Assembly (NCBI GenBank): GCA_020050475.1
Contig: JAGVKP010000034.1
Span: forward strand, 1 to 18,892
Direction: 5' to 3'
Source: Candidatus Babeliales bacterium
GTDB taxonomy: Bacteria; Babelota; Babeliae; Babelales; JACPOV01
Length of the DNA stretch: 18,892 nucleotides
A model generated the notes under the pieces. That model had not been told where the DNA came from, ran no database searches, and worked only from the letters and a program-made list of their open reading frames with translations. Positions 6,642 through 13,995 of this stretch are shown here, one piece after another. Position 1 is the first letter of the stretch. The number at the start of each line of letters is the position of its first letter. A program made the position numbers and the translations under genes.

Positions 6642-7883
6642 ATGATACATGCACAAAGCAAGACTGTACTTCTTGGTTTTTTTTGCGTTCTTCATTCATG
6701 TGTGTATGCGATGGTGTATGACAACCGCTACTTTCCGCTGTATCCACAAAATTACTCTCGTCGCATAGAAAAAAAAACATACACGAATAGTGACATTTTT
6801 TTTATGTTGGGTCATTCGGCATTACGCGATGAAGATGAAGTGATTTCCATTCCGGAAATTTGGAGCGTGTATGATCTAAAAAAATTAGCCGATGCGGCAG
6901 TATTACTTGGTCTCCCGGATGTGCTTTCGCCAGATTTTACGCAGCTTTCAGAAATTTTTTATAATACTTCGGGCGGTATAGATGCACAGGGTATAGCGTT
7001 TGGTGGTGAGCAAAGGTTGAGCGAATATATCTCTGTTGGCGGCAATTTTTTTTTCATGCACGTTTTTAATCGTATCAGCTTTGCGTTATCTGATGAAATT
7101 ATTCGCCGGTATTCACTGACGGAAGATCAAATAATTCTGCTTGATCAGCGCCGACGCGAGCTGCAGACGCTTCTTGGTTTTACGCCGACTCAATTTAGCA
7201 AAACAGCATTTTCTGATATCGATCTTTATCTGCGTGTCGGAAAAATTTGGGAATATTGTCTCAAATTTAAAAAAATAGATTTTGGGGTATCGGGTGGTCT
7301 TTTGATCAATACCGGATATCGTAAAAATATCAATAATCCCGCTTCGCTGCCGTTCGGTGGGGATGGTTTTTTTGGTGTCTATGCAAATATTGAACTCGAG
7401 GTTGAAGTCAAAGAGGATTGGATTGGTGGGCTTCAAATGCAATTCAGTCAGCGCTTTTCGCGAACCAGTGAGCAGCGCATACCGATCAATAATGAGCAGC
7501 CACTTTTTGGTGCAGCAGTTGGTGATTTAAAAATTAAACCAGGGTTTACGTTCATATTCGCGCCATATGCGCGCGTCGAAGATATTCGCGACGGATTGGG
7601 AGGCCAGGTTGGTTATACTGCGGTGATTCATTTAAAAGATGGATTTACTGATAAACGTTCAAGCCCGACGCCGCCGGCGACGTTCAATGCACTGGAAAAA
7701 TTTTCTGCGTGGAATTCAGAGTATGTAAATATTTATATCTTTTATGATTTTGCTCGCGTACGTAAACCGTATTGGTACGCGCCACTTGTCCAGCTTCGCT
7801 GGGATTTGCCAACGTCAATTTTAGTTGCAAAAAATGTGAGCAAAACGCAACGCTTTTCACTTGGCTGTATAATGAGTTTTTAG
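6642..7883 (+). CDS. Predicted beta-barrel outer-membrane protein, unknown function
   Basis: I do not recognise the family. The 413-residue product begins with a signal peptide (hydrophobic segment about residues 8-22, likely cut after VYA near 23). Most of the rest alternates polar and hydrophobic residues in amphipathic-strand style, with many aromatic residues, for example GIAFGGEQRLSEYISVGGNF and FGVSGGLLINTGY. It ends in Phe (CIMSF), the C-terminal aromatic residue typical of BAM-assembled barrels. A charged, probably helical stretch around residues 150-185 could be an extracellular or periplasmic loop. GGGATGG (6628-6634) is a weak ribosome-binding site seven bases ahead of the ATG. mreB follows after 28 bases, suggesting one transcript. 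A porin-like or surface role is an inference. Confidence 0.7.
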   Translation: MIHAQSKTVLLGFFCVLHSCVYAMVYDNRYFPLYPQNYSRRIEKKTYTNSDIFFMLGHSALRDEDEVISIPEIWSVYDLKKLADAAVLLGLPDVLSPDFTQLSEIFYNTSGGIDAQGIAFGGEQRLSEYISVGGNFFFMHVFNRISFALSDEIIRRYSLTEDQIILLDQRRRELQTLLGFTPTQFSKTAFSDIDLYLRVGKIWEYCLKFKKIDFGVSGGLLINTGYRKNINNPASLPFGGDGFFGVYANIELEVEVKEDWIGGLQMQFSQRFSRTSEQRIPINNEQPLFGAAVGDLKIKPGFTFIFAPYARVEDIRDGLGGQVGYTAVIHLKDGFTDKRSSPTPPATFNALEKFSAWNSEYVNIYIFYDFARVRKPYWYAPLVQLRWDLPTSILVAKNVSKTQRFSLGCIMSF

Positions 7884-7911
7884 AAAAAATCTGATCAACG
7901 ATGGGATAACC

Positions 7912-8946
7912 ATGAAATTTTTTCCTGCGAAAATGTTTAGCCTTTTTTCAACTGATCTTGCCATAGACTTAGGAACGGCAAATACACTTGTCTACGTACG
8001 TAATAGAGGAATTGTTTTGGATGAACCGTCGGTTGTTGCGGTAAAAGCAAGCACCAACCAGGTACTTGCTGCGGGCCGTGCTGCAAAAGAGATGTTGGGC
8101 AAGACACCGGAAAGTATTGTCGCCTGTCGGCCGATGCGCGATGGCGTAATTGCTAATTTTGAGCTGACTGAAAGTATGCTTCGCTATTTTATTAGAAAAG
8201 TGCACGGTAATCGCCGTATGCTTATCAGTCCGCGTATGATTATTGGGGTGCCATCGGGCATTACGCAAGTTGAGCGCCGGGCAGTGGAAGATTCGGCAAA
8301 ACAGGCCGGTGCGCGCGAAGTATATACCATTATGGAGCCGATGGCCGCTGCAATTGGTGCCGGCTTACCGGTGCAGGATCCTTCCTGTAGCATGATTGTC
8401 GATATTGGTGGTGGGACTACCGAAGTAGCGGTTATCGCTCTTAAAGACGTTGTTTTTTGTCGTTCAGTGCGTGTTGGTGGTGATGAGATGGATCGCGCAA
8501 TCGTTCAGTATGTCAAGCGCAAATATAATCTTTTGATTGGTGAGCGTACGGCTGAGCTTATCAAGATTCAAATCGGCTCGGTTATGCCAGCAATTACTGA
8601 TGAAAGCATGGAAGTTAAGGGGCGCGATTTGGTTACTGGTGTACCAAAGACTATTACTCTGACAAGTGCCGAAGTGCATGAATCGCTTTTGGAAACGATT
8701 GCCACGATTGTAGATGTTGTGCGTGTTGCTCTTGAAAATACCCCACCAGAACTTTCGTCAGATTTGGTAGACAAAGGTATTGTCATGGCAGGCGGCGGAT
8801 CTTTACTGAAAGGGCTCGCGCAGCTTATTTCTAAAGAAACAGGCTTGAAGGTGCAGTTGGCTGAAAATCCACTCTTGTGCGTCGTTATGGGAGCTGGCAA
8901 GGTGCTTGAACAACTTGATTTTTTCAAAGAAGCGCTCTTAAAGTAG
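7912..8946 (+). CDS. mreB: Rod-shape-determining actin homologue MreB
   Basis: MreB is the bacterial actin that polymerises under the inner membrane and guides peptidoglycan synthesis. The 344-residue protein has the usual family length. It shows the phosphate-1 motif DLGTANT (19-25), phosphate-2 DIGGGTTEVAV (164-174), MEPMAAAIGAGLPV (141-154) and the adenosine motif AGGGSLLKGL (293-302). The N-terminal MKFFPAKMFSLF is hydrophobic/amphipathic, as expected for membrane attachment. ATG 7912 is preferred over ATG 7933 because it keeps this helix and matches the start of other MreBs. The usual partners mreC and mreD are absent; rsmA follows. The gene probably shares a transcript with the outer-membrane protein 28 bases upstream. 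Confidence 0.96.
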   Translation: MKFFPAKMFSLFSTDLAIDLGTANTLVYVRNRGIVLDEPSVVAVKASTNQVLAAGRAAKEMLGKTPESIVACRPMRDGVIANFELTESMLRYFIRKVHGNRRMLISPRMIIGVPSGITQVERRAVEDSAKQAGAREVYTIMEPMAAAIGAGLPVQDPSCSMIVDIGGGTTEVAVIALKDVVFCRSVRVGGDEMDRAIVQYVKRKYNLLIGERTAELIKIQIGSVMPAITDESMEVKGRDLVTGVPKTITLTSAEVHESLLETIATIVDVVRVALENTPPELSSDLVDKGIVMAGGGSLLKGLAQLISKETGLKVQLAENPLLCVVMGAGKVLEQLDFFKEALLK

Positions 8947-8973
8947 GCCAAGCGCATCATTTTTGCTAACATT

Positions 8974-9026
8974 ATGGCATGCTCAAACTACTTAAAACCT
9001 CTTGTAAAGCGAAAAAAGCATGCCAT
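8974..9026 (+). promoter_or_regulatory. Long inverted repeat enclosing the rsmA translation start
   Basis: ATGGCATGCT (8974-8983) is perfectly complementary to AGCATGCCAT (9017-9026), with a 33-base loop. The 3' arm contains the rsmA start codon (9020-9022) and the loop contains its leader, which has no clear Shine-Dalgarno sequence. If the stem forms in the mRNA it would hide the start codon. It is followed by TTTATT, but the long loop makes a simple terminator unlikely. Confidence 0.4.
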
Positions 9027-9796
9027 TTATTGATGGAATTCCGGTAAAAAAGCAGTATGGCCAACATTTTTTAAGATGGCAGCCGATTGTCGATTCAATG
9101 ATAGCCGCGGTCAGTCTTAATGATCAAAGCTCTGTTTTTGAAATCGGCTGTGGTGACGGTTTTCTTACGCGTTCGATTATTAATCAACCACTCAAGCAGC
9201 TCTGGGTCTTTGAGATTGATCCCGACTGGGCTCAGTATGTACAGATAAAAATTAAAGATAAGCGGTTGACGATCTTTCAAGAAAATATTTTGGATGTTGA
9301 TTTTTCTCGTTTTGAGAATGATAAGCCCTGGACACTTTTGGCAAATTTGCCGTATCAGATTACTTTTCCCTTACTTCACCTTTTTCAAAAAAATCGGAGC
9401 ATTTTTAAAGAAGGGGTTATTATGGTACAGGAGGAGGTTGCTGAAAAATTGCTGAAAAACCACGGCAGGGGATATGGGTATCCATCACTTTTCTTTCAAC
9501 ACTATTTTGAATGGAAAAAGTTAGATAAAGTTCCGCCGATAGCTTTTGAGCCGCCACCAAAGGTTGAATCACGTCTTTTATATTTTAAACCGAAAGCAAA
9601 GGTCACTCCTATTAAGGACGAACCGGCTTTTTGGGAATTTATCAAGCTTTGTTTTAGGCAGCCGCGGCGCACACTCAAAAATAATTTGGAGCAGACTCAT
9701 TTTGATATGACGGTGATCGACGAAAAAACGCTCCAACTCCGTGCCCAACAGATGACGATGGATGATTTTCTGGCGTTGTGGAAACTGCTCGGATAA
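9020..9796 (+). CDS. rsmA: 16S rRNA (adenine1518-N6/adenine1519-N6)-dimethyltransferase
   Basis: RsmA (KsgA) dimethylates two adjacent adenines in the 3' hairpin of 16S rRNA during small-subunit maturation. The 258-residue product has KKQYGQHFL (10-18) at the N-terminus, the SAM-binding motif EIGCGDGFLT (41-50), the acidic residue of motif II (E65), the catalytic motif NLPY (109-112), then MVQEEVAEKLL and IAFEPPPKVESRL. RQPRRTLKNNL in the C-terminal domain is also typical. The start is the first ATG and gives the usual N-terminus. No Shine-Dalgarno sequence is evident, and the ATG falls inside an inverted repeat. The gene is convergent with the alpha/beta hydrolase gene, 13 bases away. Confidence 0.96.
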   Translation: MPFIDGIPVKKQYGQHFLRWQPIVDSMIAAVSLNDQSSVFEIGCGDGFLTRSIINQPLKQLWVFEIDPDWAQYVQIKIKDKRLTIFQENILDVDFSRFENDKPWTLLANLPYQITFPLLHLFQKNRSIFKEGVIMVQEEVAEKLLKNHGRGYGYPSLFFQHYFEWKKLDKVPPIAFEPPPKVESRLLYFKPKAKVTPIKDEPAFWEFIKLCFRQPRRTLKNNLEQTHFDMTVIDEKTLQLRAQQMTMDDFLALWKLLG

Positions 9797-9809
9797 ACAT
9801 GCACTGTTT

Positions 9810-11033
9810 TTATCGGCAGGCGAGACTGAGCTGCGCTTTTTCAATCGCTTCTTGTACCTTTTGAGAGTAAGCAGCAGCGGTGTAATCCTCTGGTCGACAA
9901 TCAAGCACGTCATTTTTTAAGATATCAAGAATGTTGAGTGGAATGAATGGGCACTCTAATTGTTTGTTTGATGCATTGAGTACCATCTGCTCAAGATGAG
10001 GATATACCTCAACTGCCAAATGCTGGCCATGCATCTGCGCATCGCGTATTGCCTGCACAAAATACGGTAAGCATACGGTGGTAGGAAGCGGATTTAACGG
10101 AAAGCGTTCACGATAGTTTGAGGGTGCCCACCCAAACGACCAAAGTTCGGTGTGCCCTGGATCAGCATTTCTCATCTTGGCTCGATTTTTGACCCTGCAG
10201 CCTTCGGGGTGCACCGTGCATCTTTTATTGGATGCTGCGGCTCGCCTGAATTTTATCTGAATCTGTGTCAGTTTTTCCGGCAGTGATTTTTTTGCCGAGG
10301 GATAAAAAATACGATCAGAAAAAAAGCGATTGAAGCAATCAAGGCGCTGAATACGATCACCTAATGAATAAAAATGGTCAATTTTTCTAAAAAAAGGGTG
10401 AGAGATAAAATCATATGATTCTGGTAATACGGGGACCCCGACAAGCCACAGTTCGTCGACGTGAAATGACCCGTTGTCAAAAAGCGCCAGGCGCATGGCA
10501 AAGGTGCCGCCATGACTATAACCGATCACGCGTATTTTGGGTAATTTCCCTTGAGCGCGATGAGAATCAATGAGTTGCTGAAGGTTTTCATAAAAAAGTT
10601 CCGCTTCAATTCGCCACATTTTTTGGCTTAAAAGGCCTGACCAGCCAAATGTGAAGTACGCATGCTCGTCGCTGTGTGGATTTGCCAGGCGATTAATGGC
10701 GTCAAACGTCCTAGCAAAAGCGGCGGTTGCGGCCCCTTTTTCGTAGTTATACAGCTCTATTGGTAAAAGCCCAAGCCCCTGCATCGCATGGTATTGGTAA
10801 AAAAAGTCGTCTTTTCGAATAATCTCTACGGCCCGCGCATAGACCGAATCGGCGATATCATCTTTCATGAGGCGGATGATGTTTGGGAGGGTCAGATGCG
10901 GTTTGACGCTTATGATACCGTGGACAAAAATGGTGATCCAGGATTCTTGGTCAAACGTGTCTTCAAGAGCTATTTCTGCACGTGCGAAGGTGCAAGATAA
11001 AAAAAGAGCAACTTTTAGGTAGTTACGGCACAT
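9810..11033 (-). CDS. Exported alpha/beta-hydrolase (lipase/esterase-like)
   Basis: The 407-residue protein has a short signal peptide (about residues 1-19, ending TFARA) and an alpha/beta-hydrolase fold. FVHGI (36-40) gives the HG oxyanion-hole motif, VIGYSHGGTFAM holds the nucleophile elbow GxSxG (171-175) with Ser173, FYSLGDRIQ supplies a candidate acidic residue (Asp226), and DPGHTELW the candidate His294, so a full triad in the right order is visible. Between strand and elbow lies a helical insert of about 130 residues. The C-terminal 100 residues after the His match nothing I recognise. Secretion plus a lipase-type triad suggests action on lipids or esters outside the cytoplasm; the substrate is unknown. 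No Shine-Dalgarno sequence precedes the ATG; a nearby promoter candidate would make the leader very short. Confidence 0.75.
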   Translation of the reverse strand: MCRNYLKVALFLSCTFARAEIALEDTFDQESWITIFVHGIISVKPHLTLPNIIRLMKDDIADSVYARAVEIIRKDDFFYQYHAMQGLGLLPIELYNYEKGAATAAFARTFDAINRLANPHSDEHAYFTFGWSGLLSQKMWRIEAELFYENLQQLIDSHRAQGKLPKIRVIGYSHGGTFAMRLALFDNGSFHVDELWLVGVPVLPESYDFISHPFFRKIDHFYSLGDRIQRLDCFNRFFSDRIFYPSAKKSLPEKLTQIQIKFRRAAASNKRCTVHPEGCRVKNRAKMRNADPGHTELWSFGWAPSNYRERFPLNPLPTTVCLPYFVQAIRDAQMHGQHLAVEVYPHLEQMVLNASNKQLECPFIPLNILDILKNDVLDCRPEDYTAAAYSQKVQEAIEKAQLSLACR

Positions 11034-11053
11034 ACAGGTACTTTGGCAGAACG

Positions 11054-11081
11054 GTTATAAAGCTATTTACTAACTAGTCTA
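11054..11081 (-). promoter_or_regulatory. Putative promoter for the exported hydrolase
   Basis: On the minus strand TAGACT (11081-11076) and TATAAC (11059-11054) are separated by 16 bases, with four and five of six consensus matches. Transcription would begin within about 15-20 bases of the ATG at 11033, which fits the lack of a Shine-Dalgarno sequence there. Confidence 0.3.
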
Positions 11082-11244
11082 GCAGCTTTAGAACCGCCTT
11101 TCTATATGAAAAATAATTACCACTCTTTTTGAATTGCGCGGCCACTTTTTAGGGCATTTTTCTGACGTATTTATCTCTCGAGAACGAAACGGTGGTTTTT
11201 GCTCTCCAGTGATCGGTATGCTTTTGGGAGGGATAATGCTAAAA

Positions 11245-11251
11245 AAGGAGG
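11245..11251 (+). promoter_or_regulatory. Consensus ribosome-binding site deciding the start at 11256
   Basis: AAGGAGG, extended to AAGGAGGGGG, lies four bases ahead of the ATG at 11256. It excludes the longer in-frame start at 11199, whose extra residues would span the site itself. Confidence 0.8.
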
Positions 11252-11255
11252 GGGT

Positions 11256-11900
11256 ATGAAGCAGTTAACAGTCATCTTGGGAATGCAGGCGATTTTTAGC
11301 GGTTTTTTAGTTGCTATGGATTCGCCAACGGTACAAAAAAAATTAAATGAGGCGGAAAATACGTTTGTGGTAAGTCCCGCAAATAATTCAATTTTTTTTC
11401 AGGTAATCAATACCGTTTTTAATCATGAACGAATTACACCAGCGCTTATTGACGAGTTGAAAAGAGTAAAAAAAGAGATCAATAAAGAGCACGAAACTAA
11501 GAAAGATGGAGTAAAAAGGTTGGCTGATAAAGTATGCTTGCACGCATTTGCTGAAAGCGAAAAAGAGCGCATTGATCTGCTTGAGCTGCAGGACCGCAAA
11601 AATAGATTATTTGTGCAAGGTGGCGCACTGCTTAAAACGATCGTGGGTTTTGGGTTGATTGCCTGTGCTTGCAAAGGGTTTTATGATCTTGGTACTGAAT
11701 TAGCAGGAACAAAAAAGGCTTTACCTAAGGATGGCCTTGCGGGCGTCGGACTTGGGACAATGCTCTATGGTGGAACAAAGCTGATTCATAACAATATTGG
11801 GAAAGCAATCTTTTTCAACAATTACTGGTCTGGTAAAAAGCAGGTTGCTGACTTTAATGCAAATCAACTCAAATTGTACACAGATGAAAAGCTGGATTAA
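11256..11900 (+). CDS. Unrecognised exported/membrane protein
   Basis: I do not recognise this 214-residue protein. The start at 11256 is fixed by a consensus ribosome-binding site. Residues 1-20 form a signal peptide or anchor (MKQLTVILGMQAIFSGFLVA). A highly charged, probably coiled-coil stretch follows (about 60-118, rich in Lys, Glu and Asp). A clear hydrophobic segment, ALLKTIVGFGLIACACKGF (about 124-142), comes next, then a Gly-rich, weakly hydrophobic segment (about 158-178) that could be a second membrane helix. The tail is polar. One reading is a membrane-anchored helical protein with the coiled coil outside the cytoplasm. The stop TAA shares bases with the stop of the convergent VTT-family gene. 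Confidence 0.6.
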   Translation: MKQLTVILGMQAIFSGFLVAMDSPTVQKKLNEAENTFVVSPANNSIFFQVINTVFNHERITPALIDELKRVKKEINKEHETKKDGVKRLADKVCLHAFAESEKERIDLLELQDRKNRLFVQGGALLKTIVGFGLIACACKGFYDLGTELAGTKKALPKDGLAGVGLGTMLYGGTKLIHNNIGKAIFFNNYWSGKKQVADFNANQLKLYTDEKLD

Positions 11901-12592
11901 GATTCTTTTTTACGACCAATCAATTTTTGTATCAAAAGTGGAATGAGTGCCAAAAGAGCGAGTGCGCAGAAGGCAAAAAAAAGTTTAAAAGTCAGAATCT
12001 CTTTTGGCGAGCGGACGGCGCTTAATTCTTGACCTGCAAAAGTATACACCAGCGTTGCGGGAATAATCCCGAAAGCAGTCGTCCAGATAAACGTCATGAA
12101 CGGTACACGCGTCAAGCCAGCGAGGATATTGACGAGTAAAAATGGCAGCAGCGGAATTATGCGAATAATAATAAAGTAATACATGCCGTAGGTGACAAGC
12201 TCTTTATTAAAACGCGCCAGATGATGAGCGTACGCTTGTTGGATCTGGTTGCCAATAAAGTAGCGTGTCGCTAAAAATGCAAGGGACGCGCTGAGTGTGC
12301 CTGCGATTACGACAAATAAAGTTGCTTTGAGTGTACCAAATAAAAATCCACCAATCATCGAAAAAAGTGCAGCGCTTGGGCTTATCAGGGTCATAATAAT
12401 ATATACAATACCGTAGACCATTGGCGCTAGAATTGGGTGGCGTTGAGCGAGCGCTAAAAGTTGGTCTTTAATTTCGTTGAAATACGCAAAGCTTACATAC
12501 GAACTTTGCTGAGTAAAATAGAAGGCAAGGCTTATGCAGACCAAAAGCGCAATCAGAACTATCTTTTTTTGGTGCGTCATTTTTGCTTTCAC
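11897..12592 (-). CDS. TVP38/TMEM64 (VTT/DedA-superfamily) membrane protein
   Basis: This 231-residue polytopic protein belongs by pattern to the TVP38/TMEM64 family, related to DedA. It has a first helix (about 10-27), the re-entrant-type region SPSAALFSMIGGFLFG (71-86), a second such region RIIPLLPFLLVNILAGLTRVPF (144-165), TAFGIIPATLVYTFAG (172-187), and a final helix with a basic end (RKKES). The family is associated with lipid scrambling or flipping and membrane-stress phenotypes; the substrate here is unknown. A GTG start at 12592 is chosen because GAGGAT lies a few bases upstream; the ATG at 12580 would be too far from it. It lies 24 bases downstream of the outer-membrane protein gene at 12617, so it should be the last gene of the csp run. 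Confidence 0.82.
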   Translation of the reverse strand: MKAKMTHQKKIVLIALLVCISLAFYFTQQSSYVSFAYFNEIKDQLLALAQRHPILAPMVYGIVYIIMTLISPSAALFSMIGGFLFGTLKATLFVVIAGTLSASLAFLATRYFIGNQIQQAYAHHLARFNKELVTYGMYYFIIIRIIPLLPFLLVNILAGLTRVPFMTFIWTTAFGIIPATLVYTFAGQELSAVRSPKEILTFKLFFAFCALALLALIPLLIQKLIGRKKES

Positions 12593-12616
12593 GCTTTATC
12601 CTCATCATGCGCAGTG

Positions 12617-13453
12617 TTAATATTTTATTTCGACCGTTAATTGAGTTCGGAAATCGATCTTGGGAAGTAGTCTGCTTCTACTTTGGCCAATTGGCAAGCT
12701 AAATGCTCCTTCGATGAGCCAATTGGGATGAGTCCAGCTGCAAATTGGACCAAAAAAAACGACCGCTTGTCCGGTAGAGACGTCTTTAATATCCCGAAAT
12801 TTGTCTCGCTCATTGAGAATCATATTAAGTTGGCCAATGAAATAAAAATCGGAGGATGATTTGGGATGGAAATTCATGCGCTTGCCGAATCCAAATTCAA
12901 TCGAGTAGCGGTTTCCTGCTTTGAAATCGCGATGGTGTCGTGTGAGCAAAAAATTAGTCCGATGTCCCATATACCAGTGTTCCGATGAATGAATAAAAGT
13001 AAGTTGACCGGTAAAATCATACGAACCTGTGCTGAGTCCGGGATTTTTATTAAAATTACCAGTGGGTATAGTAAATCCGCCCAAAATGTTGACGACAAAA
13101 TGAGGCTGGAGATAAATGTTGCAGGTTAATTCAGTTTGCAAGTCATTAGCCCCCGCTGAACGATTATCGTTTCTTTTGGCAAGAATAGTTATTGGTAGGG
13201 TGATGCGGATGCCGAAAATGTCAGTCAAGCCATACGAAAAAACCGTTTCGGAAACTACAAAAGTATCTTTCTGCGCACGAAAATACGTAACGGTATCACG
13301 CATTGCGGTGACCCCCTTGCTTCGCGGAATCGTTTTACCGATATCAGGCAGGTTTGCGGTCCTAATATCAGTAAAGTCGCCGCTATATAATCGGGAGCAG
13401 CAAGAAAGTACTCCAAGGAGGCTTGATACATGCAGAGCACGAAGTATAGTCAT
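12617..13453 (-). CDS. Predicted outer-membrane beta-barrel protein (phenol-degradation MetA-like pattern)
   Basis: The 278-residue product has an N-terminal signal (about residues 1-24). After it come repeated amphipathic strands: VFSYGLTDIFGIRITLPITI, HFVVNILGGFTIPTGNFNKN, SYDFTGQLTFIH, SSDFYFIGQLNMIL and IEGAFSLPIGQ. The GGFTIPTG and loop pattern resembles the MetA-pathway-of-phenol-degradation type outer-membrane proteins, though that match is by eye. The last residue is Tyr (TVEIKY), a BAM-type C-terminal signature. VLSCC in the signal could pass as a weak lipobox. No Shine-Dalgarno sequence precedes the ATG, but the csp stop is only seven bases upstream, so translation probably depends on reinitiation after csp. 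The VTT-family gene follows after 24 bases. Confidence 0.7.
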   Translation of the reverse strand: MTILRALHVSSLLGVLSCCSRLYSGDFTDIRTANLPDIGKTIPRSKGVTAMRDTVTYFRAQKDTFVVSETVFSYGLTDIFGIRITLPITILAKRNDNRSAGANDLQTELTCNIYLQPHFVVNILGGFTIPTGNFNKNPGLSTGSYDFTGQLTFIHSSEHWYMGHRTNFLLTRHHRDFKAGNRYSIEFGFGKRMNFHPKSSSDFYFIGQLNMILNERDKFRDIKDVSTGQAVVFFGPICSWTHPNWLIEGAFSLPIGQSRSRLLPKIDFRTQLTVEIKY

Positions 13454-13460
13454 CTAATAT

Positions 13461-13859
13461 TCAATCAATAAGCGATGAGCAGGCTTGCGCAGCGGCGGTG
13501 CAGTGGGTTATGCAATCAAGGCACAGTTGAATGCATCCTTCTTGGCCTGCTTTGCATTGAGCGATAGTTTTTGAGCAGTGTTGAATAGTTGATTTACATA
13601 CCTTGATACATTTTTCATAAAGATTTCGGCGCGATGTATCAACCATATCAAGCTGGGATTGACACCATGCCATTACTTCGGTACATCCTTCGATACATTC
13701 ATTACAATGTTTGACACACAGGCCAACGGCTTCAGCGCATTCAGGACCATTATTGACAGAACACATATCTACCAGATTCTGGCATGCAGAAATGCATTTT
13801 TCTATTTGAGCGATGCTCAGGGTGAGCATATCTGCTTCTTGTTGATTGAGCTTTTGCAT
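13461..13859 (-). CDS. Four-helix-bundle copper-storage protein (Csp family), 18 Cys
   Basis: The 132-residue product has 18 cysteines spaced for a four-helix bundle with Cys facing the core. Examples are EKCISACQNLVDMC, EAVGLCVKHCNECIEGC, EKCIKVCKSTIQHCSKTIAQC and GCIQLCLDCITHCTAAAQAC. This is the pattern of Csp proteins, which hold many Cu(I) ions as thiolates; characterised members have a similar length and a similarly high Cys count. There is no signal peptide, so it resembles the cytosolic Csp3 type rather than the Tat-exported Csp1 type. The frame stays open upstream to 14144, but the start at 13859 is fixed by AAGGAG eight bases ahead. It heads a run with the outer-membrane protein (seven-base gap) and the VTT protein. 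Metal identity is inferred from the family. Confidence 0.85.
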   Translation of the reverse strand: MQKLNQQEADMLTLSIAQIEKCISACQNLVDMCSVNNGPECAEAVGLCVKHCNECIEGCTEVMAWCQSQLDMVDTSRRNLYEKCIKVCKSTIQHCSKTIAQCKAGQEGCIQLCLDCITHCTAAAQACSSLID

Positions 13860-13867
13860 GCTATTTT

Positions 13868-13873
13868 CTCCTT
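13868..13873 (-). promoter_or_regulatory. Ribosome-binding site deciding the csp start
   Basis: On the minus strand AAGGAG lies eight bases ahead of the ATG at 13859. It shows that the long in-frame extension to 14144, which would cross into the divergent gene, is not translated as part of Csp. Confidence 0.75.
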
Positions 13874-13892
13874 TTTGGTACTCATTTACTTT

Positions 13893-13922
13893 ACTGTAAG
13901 AAAACGATCTTACCTTCGTCAA
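13893..13922 (-). promoter_or_regulatory. Putative promoter of the csp run
   Basis: On the minus strand TTGACG (13922-13917) and TACAGT (13898-13893) are separated by 18 bases, with five and four of six consensus matches. TTACTGTAA (13891-13899), a near-palindrome around one central base, overlaps the -10 element. I could not match it to a known copper-regulator site. Confidence 0.4.
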
Positions 13923-13995
13923 CCTCTTGAGTGTCTGCTGACGGCATGTGTAGATTATTATTCTGCAAGCTTGTAGAAAGCAAAGGAGTTGAGTA

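Noticed and set aside
11034..11255. Small gene or structured RNA between the hydrolase and the gene at 11256
   Set aside because: No reading frame with a ribosome-binding site and no convincing fold was seen; the spacer is A/T-rich and holds only a minus-strand promoter candidate.
12617..13453. Outer-membrane barrel being a lipoprotein (VLSC in the signal)
   Set aside because: The Cys pair lies in the signal region, but a later signal-peptidase-I-like site fits as well, and a barrel with a C-terminal aromatic residue does not need a lipid anchor. Left open.
13860..13995. MerR/CueR- or CsoR-type copper operator before csp
   Set aside because: No recognisable copper-regulator palindrome was found; only a short TTACTGTAA overlaps the proposed -10.
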